Positions 7,675 through 16,842 of a stretch of 64,000 bases of DNA are shown here, one piece after another. The notes beneath the pieces are model-generated. The model was not told the origin of the DNA and ran no database searches. It saw nothing but the letters and a program-made list of their open reading frames with translations. How positions within the stretch are numbered: position 1 is the stretch's first letter; every line of letters starts with the position of its first letter. Origin of the DNA: Flavobacterium shii (GTDB lineage Bacteria > Bacteroidota > Bacteroidia > Flavobacteriales > Flavobacteriaceae); assembly GCF_025847235.1 (NCBI RefSeq), contig NZ_JAOZEW010000006.1:1-64000 (forward strand). The letters run 5' to 3'. Position numbers and translations under genes: made by a program.

Positions 7675-10600
7675 ATGCTGAAACTATTTATAAGAAGACC
7701 GGTATTAAGTACAGTGATCTCTGTGATCATTGTCGTACTCGGTATTTTAGGAGTTAGCAGTCTGCCGGTGGCACAGTATCCGGATATTGCACCGCCTACG
7801 ATTCAGGTGTCGGCTTCTTATCCCGGAGCAAATACTACGACGCTAATCAATAGTGTAGTTTTCCCCCTTGAGCAACAGATCAATGGGGTGGAAGGAATGA
7901 CCTATATGACTTCCTCTGCAAGTAACACTGGTGCTGCTAGTATTAGCGTATATTTTTCGGTAGGGGTAGATCCTAACCAAGCGGCGGTAGATGTACAGAA
8001 CCGGATAAGTACTGTATTGTCTAAACTTCCGCTGGCGGTAACTCAGGCTGGGGTAACGGTGAGGAAACAACAAAGCAGTAACGTACTGATTGTTGGGTTG
8101 TACAGCGACCGTCCACAATATGATCAGAAATTTTTGCAAAATTATACTGCAATAAATCTTGTTCCGCAGCTTCAGCGAGCAAAAGGAGTTGGTGGAGCTA
8201 CGATATTTGGAGGTGTAATGACTTATGCAATGCGCATCTGGTTACAGCCGGATAAAATGGCAGCGTATGGATTGGTCCCTGCAGATGTCACTAATGCTTT
8301 GAATGCACAAAGTTTTAATGCTGCTCCAGGTAAGATAGGCGATAATATGGCTCAGGCGTTTCAGTATGATATTACCTATTCTGGTACATTAACTTCATTG
8401 GAGCAATTTAAAAATGTTATTATCAAATCAATAGGAACCGGACAATATCTTTATTTAAAAGATATTGCACGTATTGATTTAGGAACTCAAACTTATACTA
8501 GTGTTACAGCTATTAATGGAAAACCAGCTGTAGCGATTGCTATCAGTCAAACGCCGGGTTCTAATGCACAGCAGGTAATCGTGGGGGCGCAGAAAGTAAT
8601 GGCCGATGCTTCTAAAAGCTTTCCTTCTGGGATTAAAATGATGGAATTGGTGAATATTAATAATTTCCTTAGCGAAAGTATTACCAAAGTACTTCATACC
8701 CTAATCGAATGCTTTTTATTGGTATTTCTTGTGATCCTTATATTTTTACAAGATGTACGTTCGACCATTATTCATGGAGTTTCGGTTCCGGTGTCTATTA
8801 TAGGAACCTTTTTCTTTTTGTATTTATTTGGCTATAGCCTTAATCTACTTACTTTATTTGCCTTGGTATTAGCAATTGGTATTGTGGTAGATGATGCCGT
8901 AGTAGTGGTAGAAGCTGTGCATAGTAAGCTGGAACATGGTTATACTTCCTCACGTAAAGCTGCAATTGATGCTATGGGAGAGATTGCACCTGCTATTGTT
9001 TCTATTACCCTTGTAATGGCTTCAGTATTTCTTCCAGTAACTTTTTTAGGAGGTTCAGCTGGAGTTTTTTATAAGCAATTCGGAATTACATTAGCTATTG
9101 CTATTATGATCTCGGCAGTGAATGCTCTTACTTTAAGTCCTGCTCTTGCCGCTATGTTTTTAAAGCCGCCAAAACATGGAGAAGAGGATGATAATAAAAG
9201 TTTTTTACAAAAGTTAAAAAATGGTTTTAATTCCAATTATGGAAAGCTGATTGATAAGTATATAGTCGCTGTATCTTTTCTTATAAGGAGAAAATGGATG
9301 GCTGCCGTTTTTGTATTGCTTTTTAGCGGGCTCTTTTATTTTACAATCAAGAGTGTAGCTTCCAGTTTCGTTCCTGCGGAGGATATGGGTACAATTTTCG
9401 TGAACGTAACGTTGCCGGCAGCAGCAGCAAAAGAAAGAGTACAAGTCATAAATAAACAGATCGATAGTATGGCTCATACCATCCCACAAGTGCAGGCTAC
9501 AATGACTACGCTGGGACAAAATCAGCTAGGAGGAAGCGGGAGTTCTTACGGAATGCTTATTTTACGGCTTACCCCTTGGAGCGATCGTCCCGGTATTACA
9601 GATGTAGATGTAATTCAACAGCTTAGGGATAAAACAAAAAACATACGGGGCGCTTCTATCAATTTTATGCAGCAGCCTACAATTAGCGGTTTTGGTACCA
9701 GTGGAGGATTTACATTTCAAATTGAAGACAGAGGAGGACATAGTATTGGAGAATTTTATAAGGTATCACAAAATTTTTTGGCAGCACTTAATAAAAGAAG
9801 CGAGATCCAGTATGCGGCTACAGCATTCGATCCAACTTTTCCGCAGTATGAAGTAGATGTTAATATTGCTAAATGCGAAGACAACGGAATACAGCCAGCA
9901 GATATTCTCAATTTGATGAATGTTTACTATGGAAGTTCCTATGTGAGTAATTTTACTGAGTTTGGGCAGCAGTATCAGGTTATTCTCCAAGCCGATAATC
10001 CTTATAGAGGAACTGTTGAACAGATGAATAATATTAAAATCCGCACAAGTAGCGGAACTATGAGTCCTATTTCGGAATACATTATAATGAAAAAAGTATA
10101 TGGACCTTCGTCTATATCCAGGTTTAATATGTACAATGCTATTTCGGTAAGTGGTTCGCCAAATTCAGGATACAGTACAGGCCAGTCTATGGAAGCTATA
10201 AATGAAGTTGCTGCTAAGCTTTTACCTCCCGGTTATAGTTTTGAATATAGTGGTATCAGTAAAGAAGAGCAGGGTTCCGGTTCTCAGGCTAGTATCGTTT
10301 TTTTATTAAGCCTTTGTTTTGTATATCTATTGCTGAGTGCTTTGTATGAAAGTTACATTCTTCCGTTTGCAGTAATTCTTTCATTGCCAGTAGGACTAAG
10401 CGGTATTTTTGTCTTTGCTAAATTATTTGGAATAGATGATAATATTTATGTACAGATCTGTATGATCATGCTTATAGGATTGTTAGCCAAGAATGCTATT
10501 TTGATGGTGGAATTTTCTTTAGAAAAGAGACGAGAAGGAATGGATCTTCTTGAAAGTGCACTCACGGGAGCGAAAATCAGAATCCGACCTATATTAATGA

Positions 10601-10830
10601 CCTCATTGGCTTTTATTTTTGGATTGATGCCTTTAATGTTTTCAACTGGAGTGGGGGCGAATGGTAATAAATCTATCGGTATAGGTTCTATCGGTGGAAT
10701 GTTGTTTGGGACTCTGCTCGGGATATTTGTGATACCTGGATTGTACGTAATCTTTCAGGGATTACAGGAAAAAATAAAGTCTAATAAATACGATGAAAAC
10801 GACGATTTGATTGTTGAAAACAATAAATAA
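7675..10830 (+). CDS. RND multidrug efflux permease (HAE1 family, AcrB-like)
   Basis: The 1051-aa pump exports drugs in exchange for protons. It starts with MLKLFIRRPVLSTVISVIIV, the conserved first membrane helix, and shows the internal duplication of RND pumps: two periplasmic loops and 12 membrane helices. The proton-relay aspartates of helix 4 are present (D406 and D407 in IGIVVDDAVVVVE), as is PVAQYPDIAPP near 31-41. A second relay lysine lies in helix 10 (LIGLLAKNAILMVEF). Length is normal. It is the middle gene of the adaptor-pump-channel operon. The C-terminal tail is short and acidic. Confidence 0.94.
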   Translation: MLKLFIRRPVLSTVISVIIVVLGILGVSSLPVAQYPDIAPPTIQVSASYPGANTTTLINSVVFPLEQQINGVEGMTYMTSSASNTGAASISVYFSVGVDPNQAAVDVQNRISTVLSKLPLAVTQAGVTVRKQQSSNVLIVGLYSDRPQYDQKFLQNYTAINLVPQLQRAKGVGGATIFGGVMTYAMRIWLQPDKMAAYGLVPADVTNALNAQSFNAAPGKIGDNMAQAFQYDITYSGTLTSLEQFKNVIIKSIGTGQYLYLKDIARIDLGTQTYTSVTAINGKPAVAIAISQTPGSNAQQVIVGAQKVMADASKSFPSGIKMMELVNINNFLSESITKVLHTLIECFLLVFLVILIFLQDVRSTIIHGVSVPVSIIGTFFFLYLFGYSLNLLTLFALVLAIGIVVDDAVVVVEAVHSKLEHGYTSSRKAAIDAMGEIAPAIVSITLVMASVFLPVTFLGGSAGVFYKQFGITLAIAIMISAVNALTLSPALAAMFLKPPKHGEEDDNKSFLQKLKNGFNSNYGKLIDKYIVAVSFLIRRKWMAAVFVLLFSGLFYFTIKSVASSFVPAEDMGTIFVNVTLPAAAAKERVQVINKQIDSMAHTIPQVQATMTTLGQNQLGGSGSSYGMLILRLTPWSDRPGITDVDVIQQLRDKTKNIRGASINFMQQPTISGFGTSGGFTFQIEDRGGHSIGEFYKVSQNFLAALNKRSEIQYAATAFDPTFPQYEVDVNIAKCEDNGIQPADILNLMNVYYGSSYVSNFTEFGQQYQVILQADNPYRGTVEQMNNIKIRTSSGTMSPISEYIIMKKVYGPSSISRFNMYNAISVSGSPNSGYSTGQSMEAINEVAAKLLPPGYSFEYSGISKEEQGSGSQASIVFLLSLCFVYLLLSALYESYILPFAVILSLPVGLSGIFVFAKLFGIDDNIYVQICMIMLIGLLAKNAILMVEFSLEKRREGMDLLESALTGAKIRIRPILMTSLAFIFGLMPLMFSTGVGANGNKSIGIGSIGGMLFGTLLGIFVIPGLYVIFQGLQEKIKSNKYDENDDLIVENNK

Positions 10831-10846
10831 TCTTACAGTGAAAAGC

Positions 10847-12235
10847 ATGATGGAATTGAAAAAAAAATACAGGCTTATTCTACAGATCGCGGCTTTTTCG
10901 GTATTGCTTTATGGCTGCAATATTACGAAGCCGTATGTGAGTAAGCAATCAGTTCCGGATAAATTATATGGAGATACAGTAGCGGGAGCCAATACAAATA
11001 TGGCTGTACTTTCCTGGAAAGAAATTTTTAAAGACCCTTTATTACAACAGCTTATTAATGAGGGAATTGATAATAACTTAGATCTAAAAACAGCAGCAGC
11101 CAATCTCAAGGCGGCAGAAGCAAATTTTGTACAGAGCAAACAGGCGTTTTTGCCCACACTTTCTGGAAATGCCACAGCAGGAGTTTATCATCCTTCTGAT
11201 GCGCTGGCTTCTAATACACGTGTATATCAGTTGTATGCACTCTCATCATGGCAGGCAGACATTTGGGGGAAATTAAGGAGTACCAAGAGATCAATGTATG
11301 CCACTTATCTTGCCAGTGAAGCGTATAAACAAGCGGTAAAGACACAGCTTGTTGCCAATATTGCGGTAACCTATTATCAATTGCTTGCTTATGATGAACA
11401 ATTGAATATTATTCAGCAATCACTCGTAGTATATTCCAAGGATATGGAAACAATGAAAATCTTAAAGAATAGTGATGTAGTTACTGGTGCTGCGGTAGTA
11501 CAAAGTGCTGCGAATTATTATGCAGTAAAATCTACAGTGCCTGATATAAAAAATAATATTCGTCAGGCAGAAAATACGTTGTCTTTATTATTAGGTAGAA
11601 CACCGGGGACTATTAATCGTGATTCACTTTTTAATGAACAGGTTTATAGTGAATTATCAACAGGACTTCCGGTACAGCTTCTTGCCAACAGACCTGATGT
11701 GAAAGAGGCTGAACTACAACTTAGAAGCTATTTTGAGCTAGTAAATGTTGCTGAAACATGTTTTTATCCTGCTTTAACAATTACAGGACAGGCAGGTTTA
11801 TATTCAACAGAATTAAAGTCTTTTTTTAATGCAGGCAATCTTCTCGCTAATATTGTGGGAGGTTTAACGCAGCCAATCCTTAATAATGGGCTTAATAAAC
11901 AACGATTAAAAATTGCACATGCCAATTATGAAGCTGCTGAATATAATTACAGTAAAGTATTGCTTACAGCAGGGCAGGAAGTGTCCAATGCTCTGTATCA
12001 ATACCAAATGGTAGATGAAAAAACGCCATCGCGCTTGGAACAAATCGCTAATCTTGAGAAAGCGGTTCATTTTACAAAAGAATTATTAAAATATACGAGT
12101 AATACCAATTATACCGATGTTCTTACTTCAGAGCAAAGTCTTTTAAGCGCAAGGCAAAGTGTTGTTACAGATAAATTGCAGCAACTTCAGGCGGTGGTAA
12201 ATCTTTATGCCGCTTTGGGTGGAGGGTGGAAGTAA
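10847..12235 (+). CDS. TolC/OprM-type outer-membrane efflux lipoprotein
   Basis: This outer-membrane channel completes the tripartite pump encoded upstream. I place the start at ATG 10847 (a second ATG follows at 10850): this gives a proper lipoprotein signal, MELKKKYRLILQIAAFSVLL then YGC, and a 16-base gap after the pump stop. A longer frame from a TTG at 10811 would overlap the pump gene and spoil the signal peptide. The body shows the NodT/OprM pattern: W-KEIFKDPLLQQLINEGI near 45-65, paired coiled-coil helices (LKAAEANFVQSKQAFLPTLS; LANRPDVKEAELQLR near 280) and a C-terminal repeat of the same fold. About 462 aa, normal for the family. Confidence 0.92.
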   Translation: MMELKKKYRLILQIAAFSVLLYGCNITKPYVSKQSVPDKLYGDTVAGANTNMAVLSWKEIFKDPLLQQLINEGIDNNLDLKTAAANLKAAEANFVQSKQAFLPTLSGNATAGVYHPSDALASNTRVYQLYALSSWQADIWGKLRSTKRSMYATYLASEAYKQAVKTQLVANIAVTYYQLLAYDEQLNIIQQSLVVYSKDMETMKILKNSDVVTGAAVVQSAANYYAVKSTVPDIKNNIRQAENTLSLLLGRTPGTINRDSLFNEQVYSELSTGLPVQLLANRPDVKEAELQLRSYFELVNVAETCFYPALTITGQAGLYSTELKSFFNAGNLLANIVGGLTQPILNNGLNKQRLKIAHANYEAAEYNYSKVLLTAGQEVSNALYQYQMVDEKTPSRLEQIANLEKAVHFTKELLKYTSNTNYTDVLTSEQSLLSARQSVVTDKLQQLQAVVNLYAALGGGWK

Positions 12236-12258
12236 TTATTTATTTAGATAGTTTGAAT

Positions 12259-12298
12259 TTTGAATATCCTGTTGAGATAATTCAAGAGGATATTCAAA
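12259..12298. terminator. Bidirectional terminator-like stem between convergent genes
   Basis: TTTGAATATCCT (12259-12270) pairs perfectly with AGGATATTCAAA (12287-12298). The stem sits between the stops of the efflux channel gene and the PLP-enzyme gene and can serve both strands. T-tracts are weak on both sides. Confidence 0.6.
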
Positions 12299-12335
12299 CT
12301 ATTTTATAATATGGGTTTAATCGATGCATTAAACT

Positions 12336-13574
12336 CTAAAAGCTCAATGCCTGAGTAAAGTCTTCTAATAAATCCTGAATATCTTCAATTCCTATTGACA
12401 ATCGAATTAAGGAATCTTCAATACCCATTTCTTTTCTGCGTTCGGCTCCTAGTTCGTGAAAAATGGTTTTTGCCACAGGGATAGCAAGAGTTCGGGTATC
12501 ACCTAAATTACTGGATTTGATTACTACTTTAAGGCGATTTAGAAAAGTTACGCAATCAATTTTATCGCTTAGTTCAAAGCTCATTAACCCACCATATCCA
12601 TGAAATAAGTCCGAAGCAATTTTGTGTTGGGGATGAGAAACTAAACCAGGGTAATTAACTTTTTTTACCAATGTATGTTCATCTAGAAAGCGTGCTAAAA
12701 TTAAGGCGTTGCTACAAATTCTTTCTAGTCTTAAAGCTAATGTCTCTGCTCCGACAGAAATACTATGTGCAGCTTCTGGAGACAGGGTAGCACCTCCATC
12801 ACGTAAACCTCTTTTCCTTATTTGAGTAATACCAAGTAAAGCTGGTGCAATCTGATCGCGTAAAACAGATGTAATATTAGGGAAATTGTCCCAGTCATAT
12901 AAACCAGTATCTGTAACACTACCGCCTAACGCATTACCATGGCCACCTATATACTTTGTTAGAGAATTAATAACCAGACTTGCTTTTACATTAATTGCTT
13001 TAAAGAGATAAGGTGAAGTCATCGTATTATCAACAACATATATTAGCTTTTGGTCTGAGCAATAATCCCCAATTTTATCAAGATGAGCTACTTGAGTGGC
13101 TGGATTAGCAATAGTCTCAACAAAGACCATTCGGGTATTGGGTTTGTAAGCGTTTTTTATATTTTCAATGTTTGTAGCGTCTACAAAAGATATTTCAATA
13201 CCAATTTCTATAAACGTTTGCATAATACTCCTTGAATTACCAAAGAGGTATGAGCTTGCAATTATATGATCATCTTTTTTTAAAAGCGATAAAATAGTAG
13301 CAGTTATTGCAGCCATGCCGGTAGAGAAAGCAACAGTAGCGCGACCTTCTTCCATTTGTGTTATTTTATGCTCCAAAGCTGTCACTGTTGGGTTACCTTG
13401 ACGCGAGTAAGCATACCCTTTTGTTTTGTTTTGAAATACATCAATAAGACCATTTACATCTTCATATCCCCAGGTTACTGCAGTATGAATAGGTTGGTGT
13501 AGTGCCCCAAATTCTGGTTGTAAAAGACGGTCTGAATGTAATGTAGTAGTAGTAAATCCTTTTTTATTATTCAT
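12336..13574 (-). CDS. Cys/Met-metabolism PLP-dependent enzyme (gamma-synthase/gamma-lyase family)
   Basis: The 412-aa cytosolic enzyme belongs to the fold-type I family that includes cystathionine gamma-synthase, O-acetylhomoserine sulfhydrylase and methionine gamma-lyase. Visible motifs: GYAYSRQGNPTVTALEHKI (about 53-71, phosphate and substrate loop), the stacking region SSYLFGNS, D182 in VVDNT binding the pyridine nitrogen, and the Schiff-base lysine K207 in NSLTKYIGGHGN. Nearby GALHQPIHTAVTWGYED is the usual N-terminal contact. Sequence alone does not separate synthase from lyase. It stands alone, divergent from an SDR gene with a 201-base gap. Confidence 0.85.
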   Translation of the reverse strand: MNNKKGFTTTTLHSDRLLQPEFGALHQPIHTAVTWGYEDVNGLIDVFQNKTKGYAYSRQGNPTVTALEHKITQMEEGRATVAFSTGMAAITATILSLLKKDDHIIASSYLFGNSRSIMQTFIEIGIEISFVDATNIENIKNAYKPNTRMVFVETIANPATQVAHLDKIGDYCSDQKLIYVVDNTMTSPYLFKAINVKASLVINSLTKYIGGHGNALGGSVTDTGLYDWDNFPNITSVLRDQIAPALLGITQIRKRGLRDGGATLSPEAAHSISVGAETLALRLERICSNALILARFLDEHTLVKKVNYPGLVSHPQHKIASDLFHGYGGLMSFELSDKIDCVTFLNRLKVVIKSSNLGDTRTLAIPVAKTIFHELGAERRKEMGIEDSLIRLSIGIEDIQDLLEDFTQALSF

Positions 13575-13622
13575 TGTGTTTTTTGATACAAAAACTTTGC
13601 ATCTAGTAATAGTATTAATAAT

Positions 13623-13650
13623 TTGTTTTTAGTTAGGTTAGTTACATTTG
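13623..13650 (+). promoter_or_regulatory. Predicted promoter for the SDR gene
   Basis: TTG at 13623-13625 and TACATTTG at 13643-13650 are 17 bases apart, matching the Bacteroidota consensus. The start of transcription would be near 13656, about 120 bases before the ATG at 13776. Confidence 0.6.
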
Positions 13651-13775
13651 CCGGTAACATACCCAGTAATTACTACAAAATAGTTGTTATCATTCTATTT
13701 AAGCAATCAGTTAATTTTTAGATTACTAATATATGACTAATTTTATTTTAGTTATTGTTAACTTTATAAAAAAAA

Positions 13776-14708
13776 ATGCAAACAATATTAGGAGCAAACG
13801 GTATAATCGGGGAAGAATTGGCTAAAGCATTACGAAGCAATTACACTAATGAAATAAAGTTGGTTGGGCGAAACCCAAAGAAAGTTCACGATCAGGATAT
13901 TTTATTCAAGTGTGATTTACTAGATCCGGAAAGTGTAAAAAATGCGCTGATAGATACAGAGATTGCATACCTCACTGTTGGTCTGCCGTATGATTCTAAA
14001 TTGTGGTTGGAGCAATGGCCTATAATAATGGAAAATGTAATTTCAGGATGCAAAAAGCAAGGTTGTAAATTGGTTTATTTTGACAATACATACGTTTATT
14101 CACAAGACAGTAAGATTCAAACCGAAGATACTGCTTTGGAACCTAGCGGAGATAAAGGGAGAGCAAAAAAAATAGCTTTGGAATTGTTATTAGCAGCTAT
14201 TGAAAAAAAGGAAATCAGAGCTGTTATTTGTCGGGCACCAGAATTTTATGGACCAGGCAAAACAAAGGGAATTACAAACGATCTTGTATTTGGAAATTTG
14301 CTGCAGCAAAAGAAACCAAAATGTTTATTGAAAGACAATGTAAAGAGAACCTTAATTTTTACTCCTGATGCCAGTAGAGCAATGGCTCAAATTGGTAATA
14401 CAGATGACGCTTATTCTCAGACCTGGCATTTGCCGTGTGATGACGACCGATTGACATTCAAGGAATTTATGGAAGAAATATCCAAACAATTGGGAAGGGA
14501 AATCAGATATGGAAAACTAACCTCATTCGTTTTAAAAATTGCGGTAGTTTTCAATCATTTTGTGAGAGAAACCCAAGAATTATTGCCACGATATGCAATC
14601 GATAATATTTTCGATTCATCAAAATTCAAAAAACGATTCCCAGACTTTAGAGTAACAACTTACCAAGAGGGAATTAAAATTATTTTGAAAGATTATAAAA
14701 TAAAATAA
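13776..14708 (+). CDS. NAD(P)-binding atypical SDR (epimerase/dehydratase-like)
   Basis: The 310-aa protein starts directly with a Rossmann nucleotide-binding loop (ILGANGIIGEELAKAL, GxxGxxG at 6-12). It then has a beta-strand with acidic CDLLDPES near 46-53, VYFDNTYVYS at 100-109 and a DKGRAKK segment at 126-132 where classical extended SDRs have the YxxxK catalytic pair. The Tyr is replaced, as in the atypical SDR group with a KGR-type motif, so it may bind NAD(P) without ordinary dehydrogenase chemistry, or use another residue. GPGKTKG near 165 is a conserved substrate-side loop. No partner gene is adjacent. The ATG follows an A-tract typical of starts here. Confidence 0.75.
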   Translation: MQTILGANGIIGEELAKALRSNYTNEIKLVGRNPKKVHDQDILFKCDLLDPESVKNALIDTEIAYLTVGLPYDSKLWLEQWPIIMENVISGCKKQGCKLVYFDNTYVYSQDSKIQTEDTALEPSGDKGRAKKIALELLLAAIEKKEIRAVICRAPEFYGPGKTKGITNDLVFGNLLQQKKPKCLLKDNVKRTLIFTPDASRAMAQIGNTDDAYSQTWHLPCDDDRLTFKEFMEEISKQLGREIRYGKLTSFVLKIAVVFNHFVRETQELLPRYAIDNIFDSSKFKKRFPDFRVTTYQEGIKIILKDYKIK

Positions 14709-14761
14709 ACTTGTTCTGTCGCATATAAAGTTAAGCCTGCTTAGATAAATTTCACATTTAT

Positions 14762-15934
14762 CTAAGTGGTTCTTCTTTTATAATTAACCAAAATATAAAT
14801 TAAAAAGCCAAGCATCCAAGCTCCTACAACTACTCCAAAAAATATCGCAATAATTGAAGGGTGAAGATATTTTGGTTCATAAAATAATCGTTCCAAAGTT
14901 GTGAATTTTTCACCTAACGCCTTTCTGTCAAGATTATTATTGATTCCGGACAGCTCATTAATATGATCTTTATAGTAGTAAACGTCTTTAACCAGATCTT
15001 TAGGAATTATATGAGTTTCGATCTTGTATTTTCTCAATAATGTATCCAACTTCTTGAAATTAGACAACAAAGAATCTTGCTTCTTGTATTTATAAATCAA
15101 CTTGTATCGTTTTACAGCGGCATCAAATTGCTGCTTCTCTACCGGAATTCCTTTTACAGGTTTATATAAAGATTTATTTTCAACAAATATGCAAATATCT
15201 TCATCATAACTAGGATCAACTTGCCTGCCTTTGTATATAATTTGGGTACTATCTTTTATGATATTCTTCTTAATTATTCGTTCAAAAAGCTCTTTTTTGC
15301 CAAAACCAATACTATCTAAAAATGTACTCGTGGCTGCAGAAATTTTATTTAAATCGGTAGTTAGCATTTTTAAAGTATCAATGCTATAGTATTTATATTC
15401 TACACTATAATAGTGACCCGAAATCACAGTACTATCCACAACCTCGATAACCGGATAAGGTTTTGGATATAAGATATTAACCGGATTAAATAATTTATCC
15501 GAACTGTAAGAAGTATAATTATATAAAAATGGATTTAAAACATTCAGTAACGTTTTGTCTTTATTGAATTTTGTTTCAGACAATTCCGTTTTCAATTTTG
15601 CATTCATGCCAAAACTATAACTCAAAAAAAACGAAAAACTCAAAAAAGAAATCAATAGCAATACGCCACCAATTTTGAGCAAATTACCAAAAGAATAATT
15701 TTGTTTCGAATGATTTTTTAGCAAAAATATCAGGAAGAAAAGTAAAAACAATCCACTTATAAAAAAATGAGAAATAGATACATCATCATAAAACTTAAAC
15801 CTATAAAACTCGGTATAAATGTCGATATTCCCTATTCCTTCAAACTTATAATAACCGTATATAAAATAGCCCAAATGAATCAACAATAGCACTACAATAG
15901 ACTTTACGAAGAATTGCTTTAATTTTTTATCCAT
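14762..15934 (-). CDS. Unknown membrane protein with a large extracytoplasmic domain
   Basis: I do not recognise this 390-aa protein. Three hydrophobic segments lie near the N-terminus (about 12-30, 57-75 and 88-108) and one near the C-terminus (about 360-382, IIAIFFGVVVGAWMLGFLIY), followed by a short basic tail (NYKRRTT). Between them is a soluble, Lys- and Tyr-rich region of about 250 residues with no cysteines and coiled-coil-like stretches (about 260-340). No enzymatic motif is seen. It stands alone, convergent with the SDR gene (54-base gap), and its start ATG at 15934 is preceded by AT-rich sequence. It may be lineage-specific. Confidence 0.6.
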   Translation of the reverse strand: MDKKLKQFFVKSIVVLLLIHLGYFIYGYYKFEGIGNIDIYTEFYRFKFYDDVSISHFFISGLFLLFFLIFLLKNHSKQNYSFGNLLKIGGVLLLISFLSFSFFLSYSFGMNAKLKTELSETKFNKDKTLLNVLNPFLYNYTSYSSDKLFNPVNILYPKPYPVIEVVDSTVISGHYYSVEYKYYSIDTLKMLTTDLNKISAATSTFLDSIGFGKKELFERIIKKNIIKDSTQIIYKGRQVDPSYDEDICIFVENKSLYKPVKGIPVEKQQFDAAVKRYKLIYKYKKQDSLLSNFKKLDTLLRKYKIETHIIPKDLVKDVYYYKDHINELSGINNNLDRKALGEKFTTLERLFYEPKYLHPSIIAIFFGVVVGAWMLGFLIYILVNYKRRTT

Positions 15935-16068
15935 GTTTTATTTTGAGTAATTACTCTCAAATATAAAGAATTCGTTTTAAATATCAATTGTAAAGAACAA
16001 TACAAAATGTTGAAGTGGTAATGAAATTGTATCAGAATTGATTTTGCAGCACTAAAATTTTTTGCAAA

Positions 16069-16102
16069 AAAAAGGTTTATGCTGTAAATCATAAACCTTT
16101 TT
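16069..16102 (-). terminator. Terminator of the gnd-zwf-pgl operon
   Basis: A 13-base-pair stem (AAAAAGGTTTATG at 16069-16081 with CATAAACCTTTTT at 16090-16102, plus-strand reading) has an 8-base loop. On the minus strand it ends in a run of T just after pgl. Confidence 0.88.
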
Positions 16103-16125
16103 AATATAGATTCTAAAACAATTTC

Positions 16126-16842
16126 TTAATTTGTGCCAGCAGCGATTTTATCTACAAGAAATAATAATTCTCCCGAAACAGGTTTAATCAATTGCATTGG
16201 GTAAAGTGTAGGATTATATGTTCCTGTAGTTACCTCTTTTAATGCATGTATTTTTTTCTCACCAAATGCTACTACAACAATCTTGTGTGCTTTGTTTATT
16301 AATGGCGCTGTAAGCGTAATGCGGTGCATTTTTTGAGGTTCTAGGTAATAGGCAGAAACCCATTTGTTTTGTTCCTCTAGTACTGCTTCACCAGGAAAAA
16401 GTGAGGCCGTATGTCCGTCATCTCCCATTCCTAATAAGATAAGATCGAATTTTTCTTCGTCTCCTAAAACTTTTCTAATAGACGCTTCGTAAGCAACTGC
16501 ATAATCTTCGGGTGTAACACCGTCCTTATACATTTCGAATATATTGCTTTTAGGAATAGGAACGTGGCTTAGTAATGTAGCATAAGACATTTTTGCATTA
16601 CTGAGATCATCATTAAGAGGTACCCAACGTTCGTCGCCCCAGAAGATAAAAACTTTAGCCCAGTCTATTTTAGATTTGTAATCATCAGAAGCTAATAATT
16701 TGTAAATCCCAGCAGGAGATGAACCTCCTGTAAGTACAACTGTAAATTTATCTCTCTCTGCAATTGCTTGCTGTGCGGCTGCTACAAAAAGGTCGGCAGC
16801 TGCAGTATTAATTTCTTCTGTATTATTGTATATCTGTATCAT
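16126..16842 (-). CDS. pgl: 6-phosphogluconolactonase
   Basis: This 238-aa cytosolic enzyme hydrolyses 6-phosphogluconolactone to 6-phosphogluconate, the second step of the oxidative pentose phosphate pathway. It is the DevB/SOL-type lactonase with a NagB-like fold: VVLTGGSSPAGIYKLL (about 35-50) is the phosphate-binding loop, FWGDERWVPLNDDLSN (about 68-83) carries the catalytic region, and LLGMGDDGHTASLFPG (about 137-152) the conserved active-site loop. The gene overlaps the end of zwf by 20 bases, so translation is probably coupled. It is last in gnd-zwf-pgl and is followed by a strong terminator. Confidence 0.95.
   Translation of the reverse strand: MIQIYNNTEEINTAAADLFVAAAQQAIAERDKFTVVLTGGSSPAGIYKLLASDDYKSKIDWAKVFIFWGDERWVPLNDDLSNAKMSYATLLSHVPIPKSNIFEMYKDGVTPEDYAVAYEASIRKVLGDEEKFDLILLGMGDDGHTASLFPGEAVLEEQNKWVSAYYLEPQKMHRITLTAPLINKAHKIVVVAFGEKKIHALKEVTTGTYNPTLYPMQLIKPVSGELLFLVDKIAAGTN

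Noticed and set aside
192..14724. The 12-mer GTTCTGTCGCAT occurs at 192-203 and 14713-14724, in each case soon after a stop codon, and recalls insertion sequence ends.
   Set aside because: Many 12-base matches are expected by chance in 64 kb, no transposase or target duplication is near, and the flanks differ.
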